From positions 992,001 to 1,056,000 of the forward strand of contig NC_041687.1 in assembly GCF_900005765.1 (NCBI RefSeq): 64,000 nucleotides of DNA, given 5' to 3'. A model generated the notes under the pieces. The model did no database searches, was not told where the DNA came from, and was given only the letters and a program-made list of their open reading frames with translations. The translations under genes and the position numbers were made by a program. This document shows, in pieces, positions 11,701 to 23,200 of the stretch (within the stretch, counting starts at the first letter, position 1; each line of letters starts with the position of its first letter). The stretch is from Plasmodium relictum (Eukaryota > Apicomplexa > Aconoidasida > Haemosporida > Plasmodiidae).

Positions 11701-14700
11701 AGACTTAAAAAATAATGATACAAAAACGGATTCAAATACATCATTTGATATATGTGAAGAAAAAATATTCCTAAAAAAAGAAAAGGATAAAACTAATGAT
11801 TTCAATGAAATGAATTTTGTAAATTTTCCTTTAGATAAAAAAGAGAAATTATCCCAAATAAATGAAGTAAAAAATTTAATTGATAACATTAATAATAAAA
11901 CAAACAATGAAAAAATGTTAAAAAAGGAAAATATTTATAATAGCAATTTTAATATTCATATAAATGGAAATATAAAAAATAATGAAAATGTAAGTGGTGA
12001 AAAAATGGAAAGTTTATATAAATGGTTATCAGAAAAAAATATTTCTGAAAGAGATTTGTATTTTAAAGAAGGATACTCACTACAAGATCATGAAATGGAG
12101 TTTAAAAAAATGAGTAAAGAAACCTTAAATAAAAATCCAAATGATCATTTAGGTAATATAATAAAATTTAAATGTGATATTAATAAATATTCAGTAGATA
12201 AAAATGTTGAAATGAAAAAAGTAAATGAATATTTTTATAATATTAATAATAATAACAATCAAAATAGTAACTATAACAATGACAATAATAATTGTGTAGA
12301 TAATGATAATAAAAATATAAATAATACCTGTAGTAGTAATAAAGTAAATAATAGCAAAAATGTATGCAATATTGATATGAATAACTTTGGTGGTAGTAAT
12401 AATAATATTGATATTTACAAAAATAGTGATAATAAAAATAATAATATTAACAATAATGTCTATAGTGATATAAATAACATTGATAATAATAATAATAATG
12501 TTTCCAGTGACGATAATAGTGATAAAGAAGAAATGGAGAATAATAGTGAGATTCATGATATTCAAAACAATAGATATAGTACTACCAAAAAGCATAATGA
12601 AAATGAACAAGTTAATTTTTCTACTAATAAGAATTTTAATAATATTAAAAAATTTTATAAAAATATTCATACTAATAAAAATTCTATAATAAATAATAGG
12701 TATAATTATTATTATGATAATTTAAATAATATCAATATTTGTTATGATGAAAGTACATATTATATTGAAAAAACAAACCAATGCAATATAGAAGGCAGCA
12801 TAGGCGATTTTCCTACATCGTATGATAAATTAAAAGAAATGAATCCATTATATTGTAATGTAAATGTAGAAAAAATAAATATGAATACTAATATTAATAC
12901 TGATTTCATAGAAAATGAAGAAAATGATGAGAAAAAGATAAAAACTAAAGATATAAGTTATTTGAGAAATAATTACAAATGGAGTTATTTGGAATTAAAT
13001 TATCCCAAGAATATAAATTTTAAAAAGGCTTTTTTTTTTAGTTATAAAAATGATATTTATATTTTTGGTGCAAAACAAAATAATTTTATAATTCCAGATA
13101 AAATTTTTAAAATAAATAAAAATGAAATCGAAACAATACGTACTAAAGGAGTACAACCTCAAATATATTTAAAAATTTATTTTTTATATGACGTAGGTGA
13201 TAATTCATTATGGGATTTTAAATTAACTAATAATTACACGAATGACAATTTATATAAATATAATAATGATGAAGAGAGAGAAGACAAAAATAAATATGAT
13301 AATAATTTGATAAACTTAATTCATAAAAATAAATATTTTTTATTTTCAGATCAACATAATTATAATAAAGATAATAATTTATGTAGTAATTTAATAGAAG
13401 GAATTGACAATGAATATGATAAGGAAAAAAAATATTTTTATATTTTAGGATGTAAAGAACAAAGAACAGTTGATTTTTATACTATATATAAATTGGATAT
13501 GAATAATTTCCAATGGGAAGAAATAAAAATTACATATAATAGATTACTAAATCTATCAAGAGAAGACTTTTCAATTATCTTAATAAATAATTGTTTGTAT
13601 TTATTTGGAGGAGTAATATTATCAAATGATAAATGGAATTGCTGTAATGAATTCTGGAAATGCAACATAAAAAAGAGAAAATGGAAACTTTTGAAACTAA
13701 ATAAAAAAAAAAAAAAAGAGGATGATTTATATTACAATTTTAATACACCATATTCATTAAAATACCTAATAAATTTAAAAAAAATAAACGAAGATCAAAT
13801 TGATAGTAATAATCAAATTGAAAATGAAAACAAAGACATAATGAAAAATGGAAATGAAAATAATAGTTCAAGTCCTAATGATAATAAAAATTTTATTGAA
13901 AAATGGCCAACTAGTAGAGCATGCCATTTATGTGCTTTTTATAACAATAAAATTTTTATTCATGGTGGTACAAATTTAATAGAAGAAAAAGGTGACTTTT
14001 ATTTCTTCGATTTAAAAAAAAAAAAATGGTATGAAATTTTATGTAATAGTCAGGATTATCCTTCAAACAGATATGGACATTCAGGATTTTTTATAAAAAA
14101 TAAATTATATATTTATGGTGGATATACAAAGTATATGAATTATGGTGTTCTTAAAAATGATTTCTTTGAATATGATTTTGAAGAAAACAAATGGAAACAA
14201 ATATTTACCATTGATGATTTACTTTATTTAAAAATTGATTTAATTAAAAAAAAAAAAAGTTATATTAAATTTTTACAACTATTAATTTTAAAAAATTACT
14301 ATAAAAGTCAATTAGTAAATAGTTTTAACTTAAGTAATGATCAATATGACAAAAGTACTATTGATAATGACATAAACTTCAAAGAAAATATTTCTAATAA
14401 TGATAATAGTAATAATCACAAAACTAAATTAAACACTTACATAATAGATGATACTAAAATAAATGATGAAGCAAAAAAAAGTGAATGTATAAAAATAATG
14501 AATGAGAAAGAAACTTATGAAAAAAATTCCTTTGAAAGTTATTTACCAAACAATGGCATTTTAATAAAATATAATTATAACCCATTTTTTCAAGAAATTG
14601 CATCAAAAACAAGTTTTAATAATTCTTTTTTATTTAGTGATTATTTTTGTGCCAATAATTTATATGCATCAAAAGAATTTGATATATTTTTCAAAAACAA

Positions 14701-17113
14701 TAAAATACAAAGAAATTTATATTGCAATTTTTTATGTATAGAGGAATCAGAATTATGGAAAAAGATTATAATACCATATAATAATTTTAGAAATAATTGT
14801 CTTTATTTTAACAATTCTTTATATTTTTTTGGTGGTTGTGGTTTAGATAATAATACCCAAGAAAATACATATAACAGTTTTATTTATTATGATAATATTT
14901 TAAAAATTCAAATAAATAAATCATATATTGATTTTATATTACACTATTTATTTTATGTTGACAACTTTTTTTTTGAATTTATTGAAAATTTAAAAAATAA
15001 TATTTTAAAAGATATAAGAATTGGTAAAAAAAATGAAATACAACATGTAGATGAAAGAAGTAAGATAAGTTGTGATTATAAAACAAATGCAACTTATAAA
15101 AAAAATGATGTAAACATAGGAAATTGTGAATTAAAAAAAGATCAAAATACTTATGAGGTATATATGAATATTAAAATAATTGATGATGAATTACATAACA
15201 CGTATATGAATATATATGAAAAAGGAGATTACAATGAGAAAAATGAAAGAAATTCTTGTGAAAATCAAATAGTGGAGCAAAATTATACAGAAGATAAAAA
15301 TATATCAAAGTTAGAAAATCAAAAATTAGGGAATATTTTTCTATCTGTTCAAAAAAAAAAGATGTATGAACTTTTAACTTTTTTATTTGATTTATATGAA
15401 AATATTTATTCTAAAAATATGATACCAGAAAGATATCATGATCAAAATGAAAAGATAAATATTCACAGTAAAAATGATCTCTATGATGATTTATATGAAA
15501 AAACATATATAGAGCAAAACGATCTTAATTATAATATTAGTCATGGTATGTTCACAAAAAAAAATGTAGAGATTAAAATAAATGACGATAAATTATCAGA
15601 AGAGGTAGAAAAAAATAAAAGCTTACTTTTCCAAACAAGTAAAAGCGAAGATCAAGAAAAAAATATATTCCAAGGAAATAGAGAATATGAAATAGACAAT
15701 TATAATAAAAATGAAAATTCTTTTAAAAATATTTATGATATCAGTGGGATACAGTATTCTAATGAAATAAAAAAATATCAAAATGAAAATAAAAGTTATA
15801 ATATACTAGAAAAAGATGCCTTTAATAATATTGAGAGTAATAATAAAAATGTAAATTCAATTATGAATGATAACAATGTGAGTAATAATTTAAATTATGA
15901 GGAGATTCGTAGTGAAAACTACAATGAAAGTTTTAATGTAATAAGTAATGAGAACTATAAAACAAATTATAATGAAGTAAACAATGAAAATTACAATGAT
16001 AATTACGATATAAATGGTTATTATAATGAAAACTATAACAATAATTATAATCAAGATTTTAATAAAAGTTATTATGAAAATAACGGTGATGTTTTATACA
16101 CAAATCATTTGCCTTTAAATGAATCATCCATTACAAATAATAATATTATTATTAAAAATTATGAAAATATTAATTTAAATGATAATATAAATGAAATCAA
16201 CAATTTCAAAGAATATGAACACTTTAGTTCATCTGAAATGGAAAATATTTACAATAGTAATATTTATAGTAATATGAATAAAACCAATGTTTATGGATAT
16301 AACAAAAAAAATTTTAATTACAACGAGGAAAATATAAATAAGAATAATTTCACTTCTTATTGTAATAGTTCAAATATAGAAAGTAGAAGAATGCATAATG
16401 AACAAAGAAACTGTGAAGATTTTTATAATTGTTATGAAAGTAACGAAAATAATTTTATAATACAAAAATACTTCAACAATAATCAGATAAACTTAAATAT
16501 TGATAAGTCAATAATATACAATTATTTAGAAAATTTTCATGAGTTAAATGATGAAAAATATGCAATTAAAATGAAAATAAAAAGAAACGATATATATAAA
16601 TTGATTTATACATATACAAAAAATGTAGAAATAGAAAACAGTATTTATTTTAGAAAAATTGAAAAATTAGAAGCGCAAGTTAAAGATTTATTGGAAGAAA
16701 AAAATTCCTTAGATAAAAGTAACAAAATGAAGGAAACAGAAAATACTGAATATCCTTTTAATGAAGTACATTTTGACAAATTAAAAAATGAAGTTACTTA
16801 TTTGAAAAAAAAATTAAATCATTTTTATGACATCATAAATATATATAGTATAAAATTACAAAAACAAAATTTATATATCAAAATTATTGAAAATAAGTAT
16901 GAATATTTAATGAACTATTTATTAAAACTTAAATCAGTTTTATATAAGGAAAGTATTAGTAATGACATTTGTAAGTTTTTCTATGAAGACAACTTTTTTA
17001 TTCATGAAAAAAATAATGCATACACCGAAAATAGCAAAAACGTTACTTTTAATAATAGTAAAATTAGAGATAGTTCTAATTTTAACGAAGTAGATTATAT
17101 AAGTCATATATAA
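8744..17113 (+). CDS. Giant kelch-repeat protein with C-terminal coiled coil
   Basis: This is a single-exon gene of 2789 codons, starting at the ATG at 8744 and ending with TAA. Residues 1 to about 1400 are Asn/Lys/Asp/Glu-rich low complexity without a recognisable fold. From about residue 1410 to 2050 there are kelch-type beta-propeller blades with the double-Gly signature and downstream aromatic residue: IYIFGA, CLYLFGG (about 1615), KIFIHGGTN (about 1730), KLYIYGGYTK (about 1780, preceded by RYGHSGFF) and SLYFFGGCG (about 2018). Low-complexity inserts separate the blades. Around residues 2390-2450 are degenerate NENYN repeats. Residues about 2635-2710 form a heptad-like coiled coil (KIEKLEAQVKDLLEEKNS). 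No BTB, phosphatase or membrane segment is visible, so this is neither K13-like nor a PPKL phosphatase. Kelch propellers usually mediate protein binding; the partner is unknown. The kelch assignment is confident, the role is not. Confidence 0.9.
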   Translation: MSYIENFSKNENASLSYINILRNNTNTSNNILYKNYSNNKNKNKSKNIPENCKIKYKNILLSNTINDNKVSNQSNTKNTVDQKKDSFNKNEEVISFTQEKNFADINENPNNTFINEKEDSLINDKSINFYSEFTRGSSLLSNENYKEEKSDASIKSKNNNLNENKISLSKISKNSSCYSTDFINQPQESNEMINKKKSSSSYLNILNNENCNDYMAHSEYNQSNKNINLAFDKKKKTNEIVKNENNEEEKSKINALNYFFNTHLASDKKKIDDFSLNPNENMNINLMQNKKQNYDDVNKEDNYDKLNEKKQSDNLNYSTNMLNFHSENNKKNNMNQNKNFANIFYHENIEDLTDITKNNEFSIFNIDDNAEDDSTKKQTILSNKDMYLNKISDDLCINKFNTMCGRENNNTSVEKSPNNNENYDIYNDERKRNIVNNINNYIMSITDVNYMNNFINMTNGTSINNINNINGTNCCTDNKKIYNKIELKLSEDNKDLNKYMNHDYNFVHHINNDKDINCNIVKEEKKTYSSLKNKQINLNDKSDISINCNNISSYNTYITDTTKDDFYASQIGSIKKINSPIIDNNSNKHNDVKNINNDINNFDYNNSNRSDYFSNKEKSSKDFESIHHDLDKKYIENDKYNYIFKKCMSNIIKNDNFNNIMIEINNDKNINEINNINHIYETQNVHNENNVKDVDIIRDACKNSIDKEINCINNKKYINNLNNVNETNPTNDFSYIKDDNNINDIKNVDNIKNNLNGISALNELDSVNDIGCINNVNSNFINDITCIENGNTINNMNDNYMKEVSLIDKISKINDKNSNEINNNIKYCDTKNILSMNINNKSNNCIDFYNKNLYHDLECENGDMNMNKNITKENEIFNNKKWLKFFSERTNKTYFEEIVNGNESFSKNTENDKKKNCLNFSNNENMKLPNCCNNDNFLNNWNDNMKDIKINEKKEFIIKDINNENLLSLNLKNDIINEVEPQNENKDLKNNDTKTDSNTSFDICEEKIFLKKEKDKTNDFNEMNFVNFPLDKKEKLSQINEVKNLIDNINNKTNNEKMLKKENIYNSNFNIHINGNIKNNENVSGEKMESLYKWLSEKNISERDLYFKEGYSLQDHEMEFKKMSKETLNKNPNDHLGNIIKFKCDINKYSVDKNVEMKKVNEYFYNINNNNNQNSNYNNDNNNCVDNDNKNINNTCSSNKVNNSKNVCNIDMNNFGGSNNNIDIYKNSDNKNNNINNNVYSDINNIDNNNNNVSSDDNSDKEEMENNSEIHDIQNNRYSTTKKHNENEQVNFSTNKNFNNIKKFYKNIHTNKNSIINNRYNYYYDNLNNINICYDESTYYIEKTNQCNIEGSIGDFPTSYDKLKEMNPLYCNVNVEKINMNTNINTDFIENEENDEKKIKTKDISYLRNNYKWSYLELNYPKNINFKKAFFFSYKNDIYIFGAKQNNFIIPDKIFKINKNEIETIRTKGVQPQIYLKIYFLYDVGDNSLWDFKLTNNYTNDNLYKYNNDEEREDKNKYDNNLINLIHKNKYFLFSDQHNYNKDNNLCSNLIEGIDNEYDKEKKYFYILGCKEQRTVDFYTIYKLDMNNFQWEEIKITYNRLLNLSREDFSIILINNCLYLFGGVILSNDKWNCCNEFWKCNIKKRKWKLLKLNKKKKKEDDLYYNFNTPYSLKYLINLKKINEDQIDSNNQIENENKDIMKNGNENNSSSPNDNKNFIEKWPTSRACHLCAFYNNKIFIHGGTNLIEEKGDFYFFDLKKKKWYEILCNSQDYPSNRYGHSGFFIKNKLYIYGGYTKYMNYGVLKNDFFEYDFEENKWKQIFTIDDLLYLKIDLIKKKKSYIKFLQLLILKNYYKSQLVNSFNLSNDQYDKSTIDNDINFKENISNNDNSNNHKTKLNTYIIDDTKINDEAKKSECIKIMNEKETYEKNSFESYLPNNGILIKYNYNPFFQEIASKTSFNNSFLFSDYFCANNLYASKEFDIFFKNNKIQRNLYCNFLCIEESELWKKIIIPYNNFRNNCLYFNNSLYFFGGCGLDNNTQENTYNSFIYYDNILKIQINKSYIDFILHYLFYVDNFFFEFIENLKNNILKDIRIGKKNEIQHVDERSKISCDYKTNATYKKNDVNIGNCELKKDQNTYEVYMNIKIIDDELHNTYMNIYEKGDYNEKNERNSCENQIVEQNYTEDKNISKLENQKLGNIFLSVQKKKMYELLTFLFDLYENIYSKNMIPERYHDQNEKINIHSKNDLYDDLYEKTYIEQNDLNYNISHGMFTKKNVEIKINDDKLSEEVEKNKSLLFQTSKSEDQEKNIFQGNREYEIDNYNKNENSFKNIYDISGIQYSNEIKKYQNENKSYNILEKDAFNNIESNNKNVNSIMNDNNVSNNLNYEEIRSENYNESFNVISNENYKTNYNEVNNENYNDNYDINGYYNENYNNNYNQDFNKSYYENNGDVLYTNHLPLNESSITNNNIIIKNYENINLNDNINEINNFKEYEHFSSSEMENIYNSNIYSNMNKTNVYGYNKKNFNYNEENINKNNFTSYCNSSNIESRRMHNEQRNCEDFYNCYESNENNFIIQKYFNNNQINLNIDKSIIYNYLENFHELNDEKYAIKMKIKRNDIYKLIYTYTKNVEIENSIYFRKIEKLEAQVKDLLEEKNSLDKSNKMKETENTEYPFNEVHFDKLKNEVTYLKKKLNHFYDIINIYSIKLQKQNLYIKIIENKYEYLMNYLLKLKSVLYKESISNDICKFFYEDNFFIHEKNNAYTENSKNVTFNNSKIRDSSNFNEVDYISHI
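12241..12500 (+). repeat. Asn-rich AAT microsatellite-like coding segment
   Basis: Within the kelch gene, runs of AAT/AAC codons interspersed with Asp, Ile and Ser codons encode an Asn-rich stretch (about residues 1166-1252). This is typical replication-slippage low complexity of AT-rich Plasmodium genes and directly precedes the region leading into the propeller. Confidence 0.6.
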
Positions 17114-18557
17114 AAAAATATTCAGAAAAATGCATATATTGAAAATATATTAAAAATATGAGTATTAAATATATATAATATTATAAAATATAATAGTATA
17201 TATAGCAGTATATTTTCTAAATTATCATAAAGAATGTTTTTAATATATAACCAAATGAAACAGTATATTTAAAAAAAAAAAATACAATAAAAATATATAT
17301 AATATATATATAAAATAAAAAGAATAATATAAAAAAATGAGCTTATTGCTATTATTTTATAACATATTTAAACACATGATTATATTTATGAATATGATTT
17401 TTATTCTTTTAATTATACATATCACATATAAATAAATATTTGTAAAAATGTTTTTCGGTAATTCGTAATATTTTGAATATTAAAACTTATAGAGAATTGT
17501 GTAATAATTTCCTATTAGTTAATATTAAAATTATTTATTTATTTTATTTTTTCATTTGTATTTTTTCCTTTTCTTTAAATAAGCAGAAATATCTATGAAA
17601 CTATTTTGAAGAGTTATTCTCTTTATAAAAGTGTTTAGAATTCATATATATATTTGTCATGTGCTACAAAAATTTTATTTTTAATAAAATTATCTATATT
17701 AATATATATTATTTCCATAATTAAATTATTTGTGATATTATTTTAATATTATAATTTTTTGTTTAATATAAAATCCTATATTTTTGTTAATTAAAAACTT
17801 GCATAATTAAAAAAATGTAATTTTATGTACAATCATAAATTGGTTTTTTTTTCTTTTTTACACTTTTTATTTTATACAGTGATAATTCTACATTTTTATA
17901 TTGATATATAATAATTAAGACTAATTTATTTATACATCTTTTAATTATTATGTTGCATATAAAATATAAAATAAGAAATTTTCTTCAACTATTGAACATT
18001 TTTTTTCTATGTTATATATTAACATTAAACAATAATTACAATTCATATATTTAAAAATAATAATATAATATAATATAAAAAAAATTTTTAAAGATAAAAT
18101 GGTATTTTAAATTTATCATAAAAATCAGTATTTATATATCACATTAATGAAAAGATATTTAAAACTTTAAAAAATAAAATGAACTTAAACAAATATAATC
18201 ATTACAAGTATAACTTATACACATAATATATTATCAAGTAAAAAAAAAAAAAGTTGAATTTTGGTTTTTTAAAAAATATATTTCCTTTTATATAAATAAA
18301 TAAAATATGAAAAATCATGTTAATTAAAAATTTCAAGTAAAATTAAAATTTATAATATGCAACTTTGCTAAAAGTTGTAAGAATCTTATTTTCAGTAGAA
18401 TATTTTTAAAAAAAAACCTAATTATGAATTAATTACTATGAAGATTATTTATAAATATAATTTTTTTTCCTAATTCTTTGTCTATCTGTATAATTACTAT
18501 AAATAAATGGGGAAAAAAAAGATATAAAATAATTATAAGAATATTGTAAATTTTTAT
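17114..18557. other. Convergent intergenic spacer
   Basis: This spacer lies between the 3' ends of the kelch gene (+) and the four-exon gene (-). It is A/T-rich throughout with short TA-rich tracts. I see no convincing gene; a 34-codon hydrophobic frame from 17338 looks like chance. Confidence 0.5.
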
Positions 18558-19351
18558 TTATTTTATTATTTCTATTTTTTCTTTTTTTTTTGACGTCGAA
18601 TATGTTGTCTTATGATCATGAATCCACAACATTGGAATTTTGTGGCATTTCTCTTGGTCTTTATAATTTAAAAAGTTTTTGAAATCATGCTATAAAATAT
18701 ATAAAATAAAAAAAAGAAAAAACCATGTTTTATTCATATTAATATTTTTAATTAAAACCTTTTAATAAAAAAAAAGAATAAATGTTTCTTTTATTCTTGT
18801 TTCATTTTTACTTTTGCGATTAGATTTAGCTTGCTTTGTAAAAAGTTTAATGAGTAAAAAACAGTTAATTCTTCTTTATTCTGTATAGAAAAAGAAAAAA
18901 TAAATAAGTTTAAATATGCATAATATAAAAATTTATTTGACTCTTATATTTAATAAATCAATATAGAATTTATTGCATTTAGTTGAAAGTTTCTAAAATT
19001 TTTTTAAAAAAGGGAAAAAATGATAGAAAATAATATTTTTGTTTTTACTTGTAATTTTATTAAACTATCGTAATTAAATTCTATTTTATCTTTAGAAGAC
19101 CACTTATCCAATTTGCTTTTCCCATTTAAACTTTTATGAGACTGAAAATCTAAAGTTCTTTTTCTAACAAGCTCTTCTGAATAATCATAACAGAAGTTTT
19201 TATAATTTATCCTAAATGTAAAATTTTGACACAGAGATAATGAAAAAACAAAATAATAATATTATATGTATATTTGTCAGTTTTTTTTTTTTTTATACTC
19301 ATTTTCTCCTTCGAACAATATAAAACTTTTGGATTTTGATTTATTTATCAT
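18558..19351 (-). CDS. Four-exon gene for a 138-residue protein of unknown function
   Basis: Exons are 19299-19351, 19049-19211, 18812-18880 and 18558-18689. Together they give 417 coding bases, from MINKSKSKSFILFEGENE to a TAA at 18558-18560. Donors are GTATAA, GTAAAA and GTAAAA; acceptors are TTTAG, ATACAG and TATAG. The phases join without a stop, and the introns (87, 168 and 122 bases) are normal for Plasmodium. Exon 2 encodes a charged, well-mixed segment (YSEELVRKRTLDFQSHKSLN, then KLDKWSSKDK). The last exon carries a Cys/His/Trp-containing stretch (EKCHKIPMLWIHDHKTTY) before a Lys-rich tail. Exon sequence is visibly GC-richer than the introns. Without the last splice the frame would stop after LNLIAKVKMKQE. 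I recognise no family; it could be a conserved small nuclear or organellar protein. It is convergent with the kelch gene. Confidence 0.65.
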
Positions 19352-20281
19352 TTTAGAATTTTTAATTTCTTAATTCTATAAGGAAATAATACTTTAGCTT
19401 TAGGCATATTATTATCTTAGTATTTTAGTTCTTTTATATTTGATGATAAATTTTATTTTATATAAATGTAAAGAAATTTTTTTAATATTTAGATAAAGAT
19501 AGAAATTTCAAAAAATTTTCTTTTTTTTTTTTCTTAAATAAATTACATAGTTTATTTTATTTTGATCAATTGTAATAAAATGACATAAATGTTACCCCCA
19601 AAAGTTGATTTATGGAAATATCTATAACAATATTTTAAAGAAATTAAAATTTTGATAGAGCAATAAAAATTAGACAAAAAAACAAAAAAAGACTTTAAAT
19701 TTTAAATTTTCATAAAGGTTAAATTTAATCAGCACAAATTATGAATAAATTTCTTTTTATTATGTATATATAATATAGATAAAATTTTGTTTACAGATAT
19801 ATTAAGGAAAAATATATATATTAAAAAATTTATGATAAAATATATAAATTTTTTTTTTTTTTTACAACATTATGTAAGGCAGATAATATAGGCAAAAAAA
19901 AAAAAAAAAAATAATAAAACTTAGAATCCATAAATTTTATATGAATTACTTCTTTAAAAATAAATAGTTATTAAAGAGATTGATAAAAAAAAAAAAAAAA
20001 ATTATATAAATATATATATCAAAAAAATATATTTTCATTTTTTTTTTTTTTAATTTAAAAAATTTAAACAAAGATTATATTTATCTTTTAATTCTGGAAA
20101 TACATATGTTATTTAACAAGTTATATTTTTTAAATAATCATAAATTATGAATCCATCATAAATAAGATATATTGTTTTTAAGATATTGCACACAAACAAA
20201 TAAAACAAATATTTGAGAATGTTCTAAAAATTGGGATCAGAAAATATGCATATATATATATTATTAATTATGAATTTCCAC
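19352..20281. other. Intergenic spacer
   Basis: This spacer is upstream of the four-exon gene and downstream of the oxysterol-binding protein gene, both on the minus strand. It has several poly-A/T tracts (for example 19850-19863 and 19895-19911) and no recognisable gene or RNA. Confidence 0.5.
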
Positions 20282-23200
20282 TTAAAATATATCAGGTGAA
20301 TCTGAAAACTCCTTATTTTTTTTGGCAAGCCAATATTTATGATTAAATAAATAAATATCATTGTCTTTATATATTGGGTCTTTATGCTTATAAAACCATT
20401 TTGGCTTATAAGAATCATTTGTTCCATAATTTTTCCAGTTCTGTCTTTGTTTATTTTCAAGTCTCTGTTTTTCATGCATAGCAATTTCTATGTTTCCATT
20501 TTCATAATTTCTCTGATCTGGACGAAATCTGCTGTCTGTACATGCTATGGATGCGCCAGATGACCTGTCATATTCAGGTGTTATTTCATTTAATTCTACT
20601 GTCATATAATTAAATCCATAATACATATCACTATTTTTAGGTCTTTTTTGTGCTCTCCATACGCACACACCTTTTAAATTTTCTATATTACTCTCATAAA
20701 ATTGCCAGTCAAAATTGTTAATAAAATCATTTAGAGTATTTCTATTAAAGTATTGTGTATTTTCTGTCCCATCTTCGTTAAAGAAATACGTATCATATTG
20801 CTGTTTTTTCAAATTTTTTACGTAAGCTATGTAAATTTCTTGGGACCATTTCCCATAAAGAAAAAAAATAACATTTTTAAATCTGTCACATACAATTCCT
20901 TGTACCTTGTGTATTTCTTTATCAAACCATCCTTTTCTTATATAACGAACTATAGAAAAATCTCCGTTATTATGATTTCTTATTAATATATTTCCATGCA
21001 ATTCTACCCATAATTTTCCAAATATAATATTGTGAATAATCATATTTGCTCTTTGATAGGTATAGTGCTCATAACCATATTCATTTTTTCCTCCACTATT
21101 ATAATTCTTTGTTTTTTTCTTCTCTTTTCCTCCTTCCTTTTTTTTTTTTTTTATATATTCACTACTTTCTATTTCATTTTCTATTATGCTATTTTTATTT
21201 AATAAATTTACTTCTTTGATGTTATCTTCATTTAATTTATTCATATTTTGTGTACTAGGGAAATTATTATCACAATCATTATATTCACAATTCTTATTTT
21301 CATTCATATCATTATTTCCATAATTTTTTATTTCATTTTTATTTTGTTGCTTCGATAAAGAAATTTTATTATTTTCTTCAACACTTTCCTCTGATTTATA
21401 TTTTTTATCTGTTGTATTTTCATGATTTTCTATATATTTCTCGAATAGATAATTTTTATTTAAATCTTCTTTTTTTTCAATCGGACAAAAATTAGACTTT
21501 TGAACATAATTTTTTACATTATTGTTATTATTAGAAGTTTCATTACAAATATGATTATCATTTATTTCAATATGGGATTTTGTGTTAACTTCTTTTTTGA
21601 TTAAGTTTTTTTCATGATGTTCTATTTCGTTTTGATAGTAAATATTTTTATCAGAACTACTTTTATTTGGTTTCAATTTTGTAACTTTGTTCAAACTTTT
21701 TCTATTGCTACATTTTTTTTTATATTTTAATATAAGATGATTTGACCCAGGTATAGTTACTTCTATAGATTTTCCTAATATTTGTACATTTACTATTATG
21801 CTAGCAAAGTTTTCCATATAATCATTATGGCAATGATAAGCAGTAATAGGTGGATGATGAACAACTTGTTCTGATATAAAATAAAATTTCCGGTGAGTCA
21901 ATTCATATGTTTCACCTAATAATGGATTAAAGGGTTTGAATGTTCGGCCAATTACTGATGCATAAGGTGATATAGTAAATGCCGTTACAAATGCTAGTCG
22001 GCTTGTACTTTCTACCTGTTTTGATGCATATTTTAACAAATAAATATACTGAAAATCTTCAGCAAGCCTTTGAAGAAATGAAGATGGTTCATTCAGATAA
22101 ATGGGCATACCTATACGGGAAAGATCTTTACCTATACAATCTTTTAGTAAAGACCACAAGCTTATTTTTATTTCAGTTCTGGGGCTTGGTAATTTTTTTC
22201 TTCTTTTAATTGTTTTATCCGTATAAACATCTATTTTACCAAAATTTATTGATTTGTTTTCTTCTGTACTGCATAAACGGATAAGACTATAATCATTTTT
22301 CTCATTATCGTTATCATTACTATGAATATCAGATTCATGACTATTTTGAGAGTAAATATCTGTTTTATCTTCATCTTTATTATTATAATCTACAATGCCA
22401 TCATTTTTATTCTTAACAATAGATACATTATTTTTTTTTTTATTACTTTGGTAATCATTTATGTTCTCTTCTTCCTCTCTTTGAATGCTATTATATTTAT
22501 TTTCTAAGTTTTCTGGAGTGTTATTAAACATTTTATTCTTTTTTTGTGTTTTATATGCCCTTTCTAAACCTTGATCATCAAAACTTTCATGAGCATTAAT
22601 TTTTTTTTTATATCCAATGTCATTATTTACAGAATCACCACTTAATTCCAATTTACCTTTTAAAGCATTTATATTTTTTTCTTTTTTTTTCTTTTTATTT
22701 ATTGCATGTTTTTTCATATTTTCTTCAGTATCACCTATATCAATCGAGCTTCTTGAAGAGTCATTTTCAATAGAGAAATTTGATTTAATATTTTTATCAG
22801 AAAATTCTTCATCGCAATCAAAAAACAAATCTTCACTTTCCTGATCACTTTCGTAAATATTTAATTTTTCCAATTTATTTTTTACTTTTATGTCCAAATC
22901 ACCAAATATTTTCTTTTCTTGAGATTTTTCAAGGAAATAATTTTGTTTAGCTAATAGTTTTAATGATTTGTTCATACATTTTGATTGAATATTTTCTTCT
23001 TTAAGTAGCATTTCACTACAACCGATATACTTTTCTATTATTATATCAATATATTCTATAGAACTAGTTAATTGAGATAGTAATGAACTCATGTAATTAA
23101 AACTTATTTTATCTGGGTCAGATAATTTTATTTTATTTAAAATTGATTTAGCTTGATTATATTGAGAATTTTTTATGATATCTCTAGTTATTTCTTTTAA

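Noticed and set aside
12191-12670. 159-codon minus-strand frame opposite the kelch gene
   Set aside because: It is the antisense of an AAT/GAT-rich coding stretch; the Ile/Val-only composition is a shadow of Asn codons.
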